Origin: JBEOJY01 sp040275305
GTDB taxonomy: Bacteria; Pseudomonadota; Alphaproteobacteria; UBA9219
Direction: 5' to 3'
Assembly: GCA_040275305.1 (NCBI GenBank)
Contig: JBEOJY010000050.1
Span: forward strand, 1 to 10,945
DNA length: 10,945 nt
This document shows positions 1 to 6,298 of this stretch, in pieces. Position 1 is the first letter of the stretch; each line of letters starts with the position of its first letter. The notes beneath the pieces were generated by a model, which searched no databases, was not told where the DNA came from, and saw only the letters and a program-made list of their open reading frames with translations. A program made the translations under genes and the position numbers.

Positions 1-2
1 CG

Positions 3-104
3 CGACCCGGCACGGCCAGCTTGCTGGTCACCGAATATAACAAATACCTCATGGCAGTAGTCTGGCTGTGGCTGGCTGAGTACGCCAGAAAATGGGAGCT
101 ATAG
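3..104 (+). CDS. possible C-terminal end of an unidentified protein (partial, enters from left edge)
   Basis: The frame starting at base 3 is open from the window edge to a TAG at 102-104, giving 33 residues that end in ...WLAEYARKWEL. About 70% of third codon positions are G or C, as expected for coding DNA in this genome. The other two plus-strand frames are closed within the first 60 bases. The tail is rich in Trp, Tyr and Leu and could end in an amphipathic or membrane-associated helix. I do not recognise the family. It does not look like the C-terminus of CcoP, which would be the expected left neighbour of ccoG. Thirty-three codons are too few to be sure the frame is real. Confidence 0.35.
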   Translation, partial: RPGTASLLVTEYNKYLMAVVWLWLAEYARKWEL

Positions 105-156
105 ACGACGCAGCCACGAGACCCTTCTTCAGGCTTGCGGCTTATTTTTCCTGCAA

Positions 157-377
157 TATACCCATCGCACTTCAAGAGTTGGCGAGTCATTTCCAAAAGA
201 CAGGCGCGACTCCCTCGCCCCCGTGAGGGGGAGAGGGCTGGGGTGAGGGGGAGAGTCTATCGCTTGAATCCAGACTCCACCCTCACCCCAAACCCCTCTC
301 CCTCCCGTGGAGGGCGAGGGGCTTTGCGCCGCGCTTGCCTCGGAATCGTTCCCAACTCTTCAAGTGCGACAGATATA
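157..377. repeat. MITE-like palindromic repeat, copy 1 (221 bp)
   Basis: The ends are inverted repeats. The left core at 166-182 is CGCACTTCAAGAGTTGG and the right core at 352-368 is CCAACTCTTCAAGTGCG, which pair at 16 of 17 positions. Similarity extends outward to TATA at both ends. The interior is also self-complementary, with GC-rich blocks such as CTCGCCCCCGTGAGGGGGAG facing GTGGAGGGCGAGGGGC, so the whole unit could fold into one long imperfect hairpin. A second, very similar copy lies at 7614-7815. This copy carries a GTGAGGGGGAGAG direct repeat, spaced 20 bases apart, where copy 2 has a single one. It encodes no transposase, so it is a non-autonomous or REP-like element. Confidence 0.8.
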
Positions 378-408
378 TCAATGTATCTGCCTGTAGGTTG
401 TTAGTATG

Positions 409-540
409 GACTTGCGAAGACAATCGTTGCAACAAGGGCCGTCATTGCAAGGAGATTCCCGCCTTCGACCTTTGGGCTTCGGCGCGGCAAGGCGGCTCCT
501 CGCGATGACTCCTCTTCTGTATGGTTTGTCTTCGCAAGTC
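409..540. repeat. second, unrelated inverted-repeat element (132 bp)
   Basis: A perfect 15-bp inverted repeat bounds this unit: GACTTGCGAAGACAA at 409-423 and its reverse complement at 526-540. Nested inside is a second imperfect pair, GTCATTGCAAGGAG at 441-454 against CTCCTCGCGATGAC at 496-509 (12 of 14 pair), and then GCCTT 461-465 against AAGGC 489-493. The GTCATTGC-AGGAG core resembles a dispersed palindromic repeat motif I know from several proteobacterial genomes. No coding content is visible. The unit lies between the copy-1 palindrome and the ccoG leader. Confidence 0.65.
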
Positions 541-649
541 TACAGAAGAGCTTGGAAGTTAGATATTATTGACGCAGTATCTCGGCCAGTCTGCTGGAAG
601 TGATCCGGCCATCCTCCGTCACGTCAGGCCACACGCAAGGCAAGCGCAC

Positions 650-2083
650 ATGTCCCAAGCCATTACATATTTCAAGAAGCAAGAGCGAATCTACCCGCGC
701 GAGGTTAAGGGCCGCTATCGGAAACTGAAGTGGATAGCGATGGGCATTCTGCTGTCTGTCTACTATCTCACGCCGTGGCTGCGCTGGAACCGGGGGCCTC
801 AGGCGCCGGATCAAGCGATCCTGATCGACATGCCCGCGCGCAGGGCATGGTTTTTCGACATCGAGATCTGGCCGCAGGAGGTCTACTACATTGCGGGGAT
901 CTTGATCTTGTCCGCCGTGGGACTGTTTTTGGTCACGAGCCTGTTCGGGCGAGTCTGGTGCGGATACGCCTGTCCGCAAACGGTGTGGACCGATTTGTTC
1001 GTGCAGGTCGAGCGCTGGCTTCAAGGCGACCGCAACGCGCGCATCAAACGCGACAAAGGCCCTCTAACTCTCGATAAAGCGTGGCGCAAGACCGCGACCC
1101 ATATCCTGTGGATTCTCATCGCCTTGTTAACTGGCGGAGCTTGGGTCTTTTACTTCAACGACGCGCCGACCTTGGCGGCCCAATTCATGCGCGGAGAGAT
1201 TCCATTTGGAGTCGCCTGCTGGATCGGCGGATTGACGTTCGCGACCTACCTGATGGCAGGCTATGCGCGCGAGCAGGTCTGCACCTACATGTGTCCCTAT
1301 GCGCGTTTCCAGTCCGCCATGTTTGATCGCGACACGCTGATCATAAGCTATGACGCGGCGCGCGGCGAACCGCGCGGGAGCCATAAGAAAGGCGAAACTT
1401 GGGAGGGCAGGGGCCATTGCGTCGATTGTAAGGAATGCGTGACCGTGTGCCCAACGGGCATAGACATTCGCGACGGTCTCCAGCTCCAGTGCATCGCCTG
1501 CGGTTTGTGCGTGGATGCCTGCAACGGCGTGATGGAACGTGTCGGCCTTCCGCGCGGCCTGATCCGCTACGATACCGAAGGAAACCAGATCGAACGCAGC
1601 CTCGCGCGCGCGGAAAGGAGGCCGTTTAGCGACCGACTGCGCGTGATACGTCCAAGGGCCGTATATTACGCGCTAATCCTTGCTGTTGTGGGCAGCGTCA
1701 TGGCGCATAGCCTGCTGACCCGCGCGACCTTTGAACTGCACGTCCTGCACGACCGCAACCCGCTGGTCGTCCAGCTCTCGTCCGGCGCGGTGCGCAACAG
1801 CTACACGCTGAAAATACTCAACAAAGCGCATGATATAAGGCACTACGCGCTGACGGTCGAAGGCTTGCCTTACGAAGCGAAGATTGATGTCATCGGCGCG
1901 GGAGCGCCGGACCCTGTTGCGCTATCGGTTCCGCCGGATTCCATCGCGCAGTATCGCGTGACGATAACATTGCCGGAGGAACTGGCCAGACAGAATTCTC
2001 GCCGCGAGTTGGATATCTCGATCGCCGATCTCGCGACGATGAAAACCGCCCACGCGGCGTCCGTCTTTATAGCGAAGGAATAG
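650..2083 (+). CDS. ccoG: CcoG/FixG/RdxA, cbb3 oxidase assembly Fe-S membrane protein
   Basis: CcoG family proteins act in the membrane during assembly of cytochrome cbb3 oxidase and are known to reduce Cu(II) to Cu(I) for delivery to the oxidase. This 477-residue protein has the usual length. Membrane segments are visible near residues 28-46, 79-98, 150-169, 186-204 and 336-356. Cysteines C104/C108 (WCGYACP) and C211/C215 lie at membrane edges. Two [4Fe-4S] ferredoxin motifs follow: C257, C260, C263, C267 and C281, C284, C287, C291. The C-terminal ~110 residues form the periplasmic Ig-like FixG domain. I chose the ATG at 650 (MSQAITYFKKQE), which matches the family N-terminus and has AAGG 9 bases upstream; the frame extends upstream to a TTG at 569 without family resemblance. 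It is the first gene of the ccoGHI operon; ccoH starts 4 bases after its stop. Confidence 0.95.
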   Translation: MSQAITYFKKQERIYPREVKGRYRKLKWIAMGILLSVYYLTPWLRWNRGPQAPDQAILIDMPARRAWFFDIEIWPQEVYYIAGILILSAVGLFLVTSLFGRVWCGYACPQTVWTDLFVQVERWLQGDRNARIKRDKGPLTLDKAWRKTATHILWILIALLTGGAWVFYFNDAPTLAAQFMRGEIPFGVACWIGGLTFATYLMAGYAREQVCTYMCPYARFQSAMFDRDTLIISYDAARGEPRGSHKKGETWEGRGHCVDCKECVTVCPTGIDIRDGLQLQCIACGLCVDACNGVMERVGLPRGLIRYDTEGNQIERSLARAERRPFSDRLRVIRPRAVYYALILAVVGSVMAHSLLTRATFELHVLHDRNPLVVQLSSGAVRNSYTLKILNKAHDIRHYALTVEGLPYEAKIDVIGAGAPDPVALSVPPDSIAQYRVTITLPEELARQNSRRELDISIADLATMKTAHAASVFIAKE

Positions 2084-2087
2084 CGAC

Positions 2088-2576
2088 ATGGTGAACGTGG
2101 TCGATCCAAGATCTTGCCGATGGGTTCCGTGGAGCATTGCGGGCGCATTCGCCCTGCTGACGGCGGTGCTGGGGTTAATGACGTATCTGTCCATTCATGA
2201 TTTTCCCGGCCTATGGACGGAACACGCCTATGAAAAAGGTTTGGCTTACAACGCGGCGCTGAAGGCGGCATCGGCGCAGGACGCTTTGGGATGGAAAGGC
2301 GAGCTGACCGCAACGCCGGAGCAGGACCGGCAAATAGCAGTGAATTTCAAGCTAACAGCCTCCGAAGCGAAGCCGATTGAGGGAGCGCAGGTGAAGCTTT
2401 GGTTCGTGCGCCCTGCAAGCGCGGCCATGGACCGCGAAATCGCGCTGAAGCCGCTTGAAAACGGCCACTACGCGGCCTCGGCTACGCTTCCTGCCTCCGG
2501 CGTCTGGGATCTCAAAGTCTCCGCCGTCTACGCAGGCCAAAACTACCAACTCACAAAGCGCATCATGGTTCCTTGA
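2088..2576 (+). CDS. ccoH: CcoH/FixH, cbb3 oxidase assembly membrane protein
   Basis: CcoH is a small membrane-anchored protein that associates with cbb3 oxidase subunits and stabilises the assembling complex. This one has 162 residues, normal for the family. One N-terminal membrane helix (about 14-36) is followed by the conserved juxtamembrane stretch HAYEKGLAYN (46-55) and then a periplasmic beta-rich domain ending in a W-D-L-K-V segment (140-144), typical of FixH. The ATG at 2088 has AAGGAA seven bases upstream, inside the last codons of ccoG. Its TGA stop (2574-2576) is separated from the ccoI start by one base, so the three genes are probably translationally coupled. Confidence 0.92.
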   Translation: MVNVVDPRSCRWVPWSIAGAFALLTAVLGLMTYLSIHDFPGLWTEHAYEKGLAYNAALKAASAQDALGWKGELTATPEQDRQIAVNFKLTASEAKPIEGAQVKLWFVRPASAAMDREIALKPLENGHYAASATLPASGVWDLKVSAVYAGQNYQLTKRIMVP

Positions 2577-2577
2577 G

Positions 2578-4794
2578 ATGGATATGGATAAATCCGCCAT
2601 GCCTTCCGAATCGCAACCCCCGATCACAGACCTGTCGCGCTTCGTCGAAATCGACAAGGACGGCATGCGCGCGCTGCAACTGATGGTCGGTGGAATCCGC
2701 TGCGCCTCCTGCGCGTTTCTAATTGAAAATACTCTGAACAAGGAACCAGATGTCAACGCGCGGGTCAATCTCACGTCGCGCAGGTTAACCGTGCGTTGGC
2801 GCGGAGAAGCGTCGCGAGGGGACGAACTTGCGCAAATAGTCGCAGCGCTTGGCTACAAAGTCACGCCGTTCGACGCGAAGACTCTGAAAAACGACGACCG
2901 GAGCGAAGAAACTTTTCTGCTGCGCTGCCTCGCGGTGTCCGGCTTTGCGACCGGCAACATCATGCTGCTCTCGGTCGCTTTGTGGTCCGCGACGGAAAAG
3001 ACCATGGGCATCTCCACCCGCGACCTCATGCACGCGCTGCAGGCGCTCATCGCCATCCCGACGACGATCTATGCGGGCCGCCCGTTCTTCCGTCCGGCTT
3101 GGGAAGCCTTGCGCCATGGGCGCACGAACATGGATGTTCCGATTTCCGTCGCGCTCGTTCTCACGACGGCCATGAGCGTGTTTGAAGGAACGCAACACGG
3201 GACTTATGCCTACTTCGACTCCGTCGTGATGCTTCTGTTCCTCCTGTTGATCGGACGCTGGCTCGACCGCCGCACGCGTGGCCGCGCAAAAGCCGCTGCC
3301 GAGAATCTGTTGATGATGATGGCGGGAACCGCGACGATCCGCTCCGAAGACGGAAAATCGCGCCTGATCCCGATCCGCGAGCTGCAATCCGGAATGCTGC
3401 TGCTCGTCGCCATGGGCGAGAAGATCGCCGCCGACGGCGTGGTGGAGAAAGGCCGCTCCGAAATCGACCCAAGTTTCATCACAGGCGAAACGCTGACGCA
3501 GCCAGTGCAGGAAGGTTCCGCCGTCTATGGCGGCATGGTGAACTTGCTCGCGCCAATGGAAATCAGGATCACGGCGGCGAGCGGGAAAAGCCTGCTGGGC
3601 GAAGTTATCAAGTTGATGGAAAAGGCCGAGCAGGGCCACGCGCGCTATGTCCGTCTCGCCGACCGCGTCGCGCGGTATTACACGCCTGTTGTGCATATTC
3701 TTGCGCTTGGAACCTTCCTCATCTGGCGCTTTGCTCTGGGCGGAGATTGGCAACAGGCCTTGCTGAACGCGATGACGGTGCTCATCATCACCTGTCCCTG
3801 CGCCTTGGGCCTCGCGGTCCCCGCCGTTCAGGTCTTGGCGAGCGGTCACTTGTTCAAGCGCGGTATGTTGCTGAAGTCCGCCGACGCTCTGGAAAAACTC
3901 GCCGCCGTCGATGCCATTGTGTTCGACAAAACGGGAACCCTCACGCGCGGAACTCCGCGCCTCGTCAATCCCGCCGAAATCGGCGCGCGCAACATGCAAG
4001 TTGCCGCGTCCATGGCGGCCTACAGCCGCCATCCGCTGGCGAAATGCCTGCATGGCATGTATGGCGGAAAGTTCCTGCCCATGACGGTCAAGGAAACCCC
4101 CGGCGAAGGACTGGAGGCGCGACTTGAGGACGGCAAAATCATTCGTCTCGGTAAACGCGAATGGGCCACGCCGCAAAGGCAAGCCACGGAGGGCGGAATG
4201 GAACTCTGGCTTGCTATCGAAGATGCGCAGCCAGTTCGCTTTGCCTTCGAAGACGATCTGCGCGCGGACTCGCGCGAAGTCATCGCGGCGTTGAAAAAGC
4301 AGGGTTATATGCTGACGCTCCTGTCGGGCGACCGCGAAGACGTCGCGCAGGCCGTGGCGAAGGAATTGGGCATAGAAGACGTTCGCGCCCGCGTCACGCC
4401 GCTTGACAAGAACAACGCCATAGAATCTCTGCGCAAGCAGGGCAAGCGCGTCCTGATGGTCGGCGACGGCCTCAACGACGCCCCGGCGCTCGCGGCGGCG
4501 GATGTGTCGATGTCGCCGTCCTCCGCGCTCGATATCACGCAGAACGCCGCCGATATCGTCTTTCAGGGCGATAAGCTTATGCCTGTCGCCGAAGCGCTCG
4601 CGACAGCCAAACGCGCGCACCGCTTGGTGAAGGAAAACTTCGCGCTCTCGCTGCTCTACAACCTTCTGGCCGTGCCTCTGGCCATGGTCGGTCTGGTGAC
4701 GCCGCTGATCGCCGCCATCGCCATGTCGTCCTCGTCGATCCTCGTCGTCGCCAACGCGCAAAGGGTCGCGAGAAAACAGCGCAAGCCTTTGTGA
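2578..4794 (+). CDS. ccoI: CcoI/FixI, copper-exporting P1B-type ATPase for cbb3 oxidase
   Basis: This P1B ATPase moves Cu(I) from the cytoplasm to the periplasm, where it is needed for the CuB site of cbb3 oxidase. The 738-residue product has a heavy-metal-associated domain with GIRCASC (C42, C45) and membrane helices around 116-137, 150-170, 187-201, 212-228, 367-386 and 392-420. The actuator loop has TGE (302-304), the metal-binding helix has C406-P407-C408, and the phosphorylation site is D450 in DKTGT. The P1B HP dipeptide is H485-P486 and the hinge is GDGLNDAP (629-636). The last helix pair contains MSSSS. The start at 2578 is one base after the ccoH stop. A second in-frame ATG at 2584 is possible. 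The frame extends upstream into ccoH but lacks homology there. A 671-codon antisense frame covers most of the gene and is a composition artefact. Confidence 0.96.
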   Translation: MDMDKSAMPSESQPPITDLSRFVEIDKDGMRALQLMVGGIRCASCAFLIENTLNKEPDVNARVNLTSRRLTVRWRGEASRGDELAQIVAALGYKVTPFDAKTLKNDDRSEETFLLRCLAVSGFATGNIMLLSVALWSATEKTMGISTRDLMHALQALIAIPTTIYAGRPFFRPAWEALRHGRTNMDVPISVALVLTTAMSVFEGTQHGTYAYFDSVVMLLFLLLIGRWLDRRTRGRAKAAAENLLMMMAGTATIRSEDGKSRLIPIRELQSGMLLLVAMGEKIAADGVVEKGRSEIDPSFITGETLTQPVQEGSAVYGGMVNLLAPMEIRITAASGKSLLGEVIKLMEKAEQGHARYVRLADRVARYYTPVVHILALGTFLIWRFALGGDWQQALLNAMTVLIITCPCALGLAVPAVQVLASGHLFKRGMLLKSADALEKLAAVDAIVFDKTGTLTRGTPRLVNPAEIGARNMQVAASMAAYSRHPLAKCLHGMYGGKFLPMTVKETPGEGLEARLEDGKIIRLGKREWATPQRQATEGGMELWLAIEDAQPVRFAFEDDLRADSREVIAALKKQGYMLTLLSGDREDVAQAVAKELGIEDVRARVTPLDKNNAIESLRKQGKRVLMVGDGLNDAPALAAADVSMSPSSALDITQNAADIVFQGDKLMPVAEALATAKRAHRLVKENFALSLLYNLLAVPLAMVGLVTPLIAAIAMSSSSILVVANAQRVARKQRKPL
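4769..4787 (+). repeat. 19-bp direct repeat, copy A (last codons of ccoI)
   Basis: The sequence CGAGAAAACAGCGCAAGCC here encodes the RKQRKP end of CcoI. An identical 19-mer occurs at 4899-4917. Extending four bases upstream gives 21 of 23 matching bases. Confidence 0.85.
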
Positions 4795-4816
4795 AAACAA
4801 GCTAGGCTATTTCAGC

Positions 4817-4867
4817 AAGGACGGCGAGATTCCCTCCCCGCAAGGGGGAGGGAATCAGGCTGTCCTT
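4817..4867. terminator. long hairpin between convergent ccoI and decarboxylase genes
   Basis: A perfect 12-bp inverted repeat, GATTCCCTCCCC at 4828-4839 and GGGGAGGGAATC at 4845-4856, encloses a 5-base loop. The stem continues imperfectly outward to AAGGAC 4817-4822 and GTCCTT 4862-4867, with three mismatches. It lies 22 bases past the ccoI stop and 58 bases from the end of the convergent decarboxylase gene, so it may stop transcription from both sides. There is no T-tract on either side, so it is not a classic intrinsic terminator. Its CTCCCC-GGGGAG core resembles the inner arms of the 157-377 palindromes, so it may be a repeat element rather than a dedicated terminator. Confidence 0.6.
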
Positions 4868-4898
4868 CTCGCAACAACCTCCCTCATCTTGAGAGTTA

Positions 4899-4917
4899 CG
4901 AGAAAACAGCGCAAGCC
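4899..4917 (+). repeat. 19-bp direct repeat, copy B (echo of ccoI 3' end)
   Basis: Identical to 4769-4787 and located 130 bp downstream, beyond the hairpin. Read in the corresponding frame it gives VTRKQRKP followed at once by TAA, almost the same C-terminus as ccoI (VARKQRKPL). This looks like a leftover copy of the original ccoI end. Confidence 0.85.
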
Positions 4918-4925
4918 GTAAGCGG

Positions 4926-6125
4926 CTACATCAGAATTTCCTCCGGATGCGGATGGCTAAGAAATTCCAAATGCGACATGGAGTAGCCGTAAGCGCCCGC
5001 ATAGGAAAAGACCGCGATATCTCCGATCTCGGCATGCGCGATGTAAATGTCGCCATGCGCGAGGCGGTCGGCGGTGTTGCATAACGGCCCGCCGATAAAG
5101 GCGGATTCGTCATGCACACATTCCTGTCCGTCGAACGCCTTGAGCCTGCGCATCGGCAGGACCGTCAGCGGATGGTTTTCGACCGCCGCCGGACGCCGGA
5201 AATGATGCGAGCCGCCCGCGCAGATGATCTGCTTTTTGCCGAGGCTCGTCTTGATGTCGAGGATTTCCGTGCAGTACCAACCCGCCTCGGCGCAGAGATA
5301 ACGCCCCAGTTCAATCACGAATTGCCTGTCGCCATATCCGTAAGACTCCGTGAGCTTGCTTAATTCTCGCGCATAAGTTTCAAGCGAGAATGTCTCGCCA
5401 GTCTGCGCGTAATCAATCCCGAACCCGCCGCCGAAATCAATCGTCGAGCACCGGACCCCAGAATAAGAACTCTCGATCTTCTGAGCCATCGCGAACACCC
5501 TCGCGCAGTTCTCGATCAAAGTTTCGGCCTTCAAAATGCCCGAGGCCGCATACACATGCAACCCGCGAAAACACAAATGAGGCATCGCCAGAATCTGAGG
5601 TAAAATCGCGGGCAACAGCGATTCGTCGATCCCCAGCTTGCACGAGTCGCCGGAGAACGTCACTTTAGAACCCGCCATGTGGAAATTCGGGTTGACGCGA
5701 ACAAGAACGTCCTGCTTGCGCCCAAGCTCCCCGCAAATCCGGTTAAGCCGATGGGCCTCGGTAAGCGAATCCAGATGCACCATATGAAGGCCGTTCTCGA
5801 CGCTCCAACCCAGCTCGTCTTCGGTCTTGCCCGGGCTGGTGAAAATCAGCTCGCTACCCTTAAAGCCAGCCGCCAGCGCCTTCTTGCCTTCGCCCATGCT
5901 GGCGATTTCAATGCCGTCCAACGCCGAATCCCGCGCCGCCTTCAAGAACGCCGGGTGCGGGTTCGGCTTCATCGCGAAATAAACCGCCACGTTCGCGGGC
6001 AAGGCGCTTCTGAGCAGAGCGATCTTCCCACGCATGACGGAGGTGTCATACACATAGAAGCTGCGTCCATTCCGCCCCTTGGCATGCCGGGTAATGGCGT
6101 CGATGACAGAAACGGGCAAGTCCAT
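4926..6125 (-). CDS. fold-type III PLP-dependent decarboxylase (DAP/ornithine or glutamyl-ACP type)
   Basis: The 399-residue protein has the alanine-racemase-type TIM barrel plus C-terminal beta domain of group IV decarboxylases. The PLP lysine is K53 in YFAMKPNPHP. The barrel contains GLHVYAASG (188-196), the phosphate-binding glycine loop DFGGGFG (230-236) and ELGRYLCAEAG (272-282). The second active-site segment has GPLCNTADRL (346-355, C349) and the tail has GAYGYS (377-382). The GPLC-xx-DRL form is more like the BtrK glutamyl-carrier-protein and exosortase-associated branch than diaminopimelate decarboxylase, which has CESSD at this point. The substrate is therefore uncertain. I chose the ATG at 6125 because AAGGA lies 6-8 bases upstream; an in-frame ATG at 6164 has no ribosome binding site. 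No biosynthetic partners are adjacent. It is divergent from the pentapeptide gene. Confidence 0.85.
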   Translation of the reverse strand: MDLPVSVIDAITRHAKGRNGRSFYVYDTSVMRGKIALLRSALPANVAVYFAMKPNPHPAFLKAARDSALDGIEIASMGEGKKALAAGFKGSELIFTSPGKTEDELGWSVENGLHMVHLDSLTEAHRLNRICGELGRKQDVLVRVNPNFHMAGSKVTFSGDSCKLGIDESLLPAILPQILAMPHLCFRGLHVYAASGILKAETLIENCARVFAMAQKIESSYSGVRCSTIDFGGGFGIDYAQTGETFSLETYARELSKLTESYGYGDRQFVIELGRYLCAEAGWYCTEILDIKTSLGKKQIICAGGSHHFRRPAAVENHPLTVLPMRRLKAFDGQECVHDESAFIGGPLCNTADRLAHGDIYIAHAEIGDIAVFSYAGAYGYSMSHLEFLSHPHPEEILM

Positions 6126-6168
6126 AAGTAATCCTTGAATTGCAATAAGACCGGAAGCAAACATACGT

Positions 6169-6198
6169 CTTATAGCCGGAGAAGCAGGCCATGGACAA
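6169..6198 (-). promoter_or_regulatory. candidate promoter of the PLP decarboxylase gene
   Basis: On the minus strand TTGTCC (6198-6193) and TATAAG (6174-6169) are separated by 18 bases. The -10 matches the sigma70 consensus at 5 of 6 positions. Transcription would start near 6162, giving a leader of about 37 bases that contains the AAGGA ribosome binding site for the ATG at 6125. Confidence 0.45.
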
Positions 6199-6224
6199 TG
6201 CCCGTCCAGAAACCTTCATCCGGC

Positions 6225-6252
6225 TTGCCGATAACCCCCCCCATGTTAGGAT
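6225..6252 (+). promoter_or_regulatory. candidate promoter of the pentapeptide-repeat gene with a C8 tract in the spacer
   Basis: TTGCCG (6225-6230) and TAGGAT (6247-6252) are 16 bases apart, 47 bases before the ATG at 6299. The spacer contains a run of eight C residues (6235-6242). The match to consensus is moderate, so this is a tentative call. Confidence 0.35.
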
Positions 6253-6298
6253 AACCGGAATTCCTGATTTCACCCTTGAATAAGAAAAACGCATCCCC

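Larger units (their letters stand above)
105..649. other. long intergenic region with two non-coding repeat elements
   Basis: No convincing gene is present in these 545 bases. The open frames here run through palindromic repeat DNA and have no family resemblance. The region consists of an imperfect palindrome at 157-377, a different inverted-repeat element at 409-540, and a short leader before ccoG. I looked for an FNR/FixK box (TTGAT-N4-ATCAA), which commonly precedes ccoG operons, and did not find one. A TATTAT at 564-569 could be a -10 box, but there is no acceptable -35 at 16-18 bases from it. Confidence 0.6.

Noticed and set aside
157..377. CRISPR array or insertion sequence as an explanation of the repeats
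   Set aside because: The two copies are 7 kb apart, palindromic and without spacers, and no transposase is encoded.
135..404. 89-codon plus-strand open frame
   Set aside because: It lies almost wholly in the palindromic repeat 157-377, and its protein (low-complexity Pro/Arg) reflects the repeat arms.
569..649. N-terminal extension of ccoG from TTG 569
   Set aside because: The 27 extra residues do not match CcoG, and the ATG at 650 gives the conserved N-terminus.
2785..4800. 671-codon open frame on the minus strand
   Set aside because: It mirrors ccoI in the opposite frame. The translation is rich in Arg, His and Asp with no family motif, while the plus strand carries every P-type ATPase motif.
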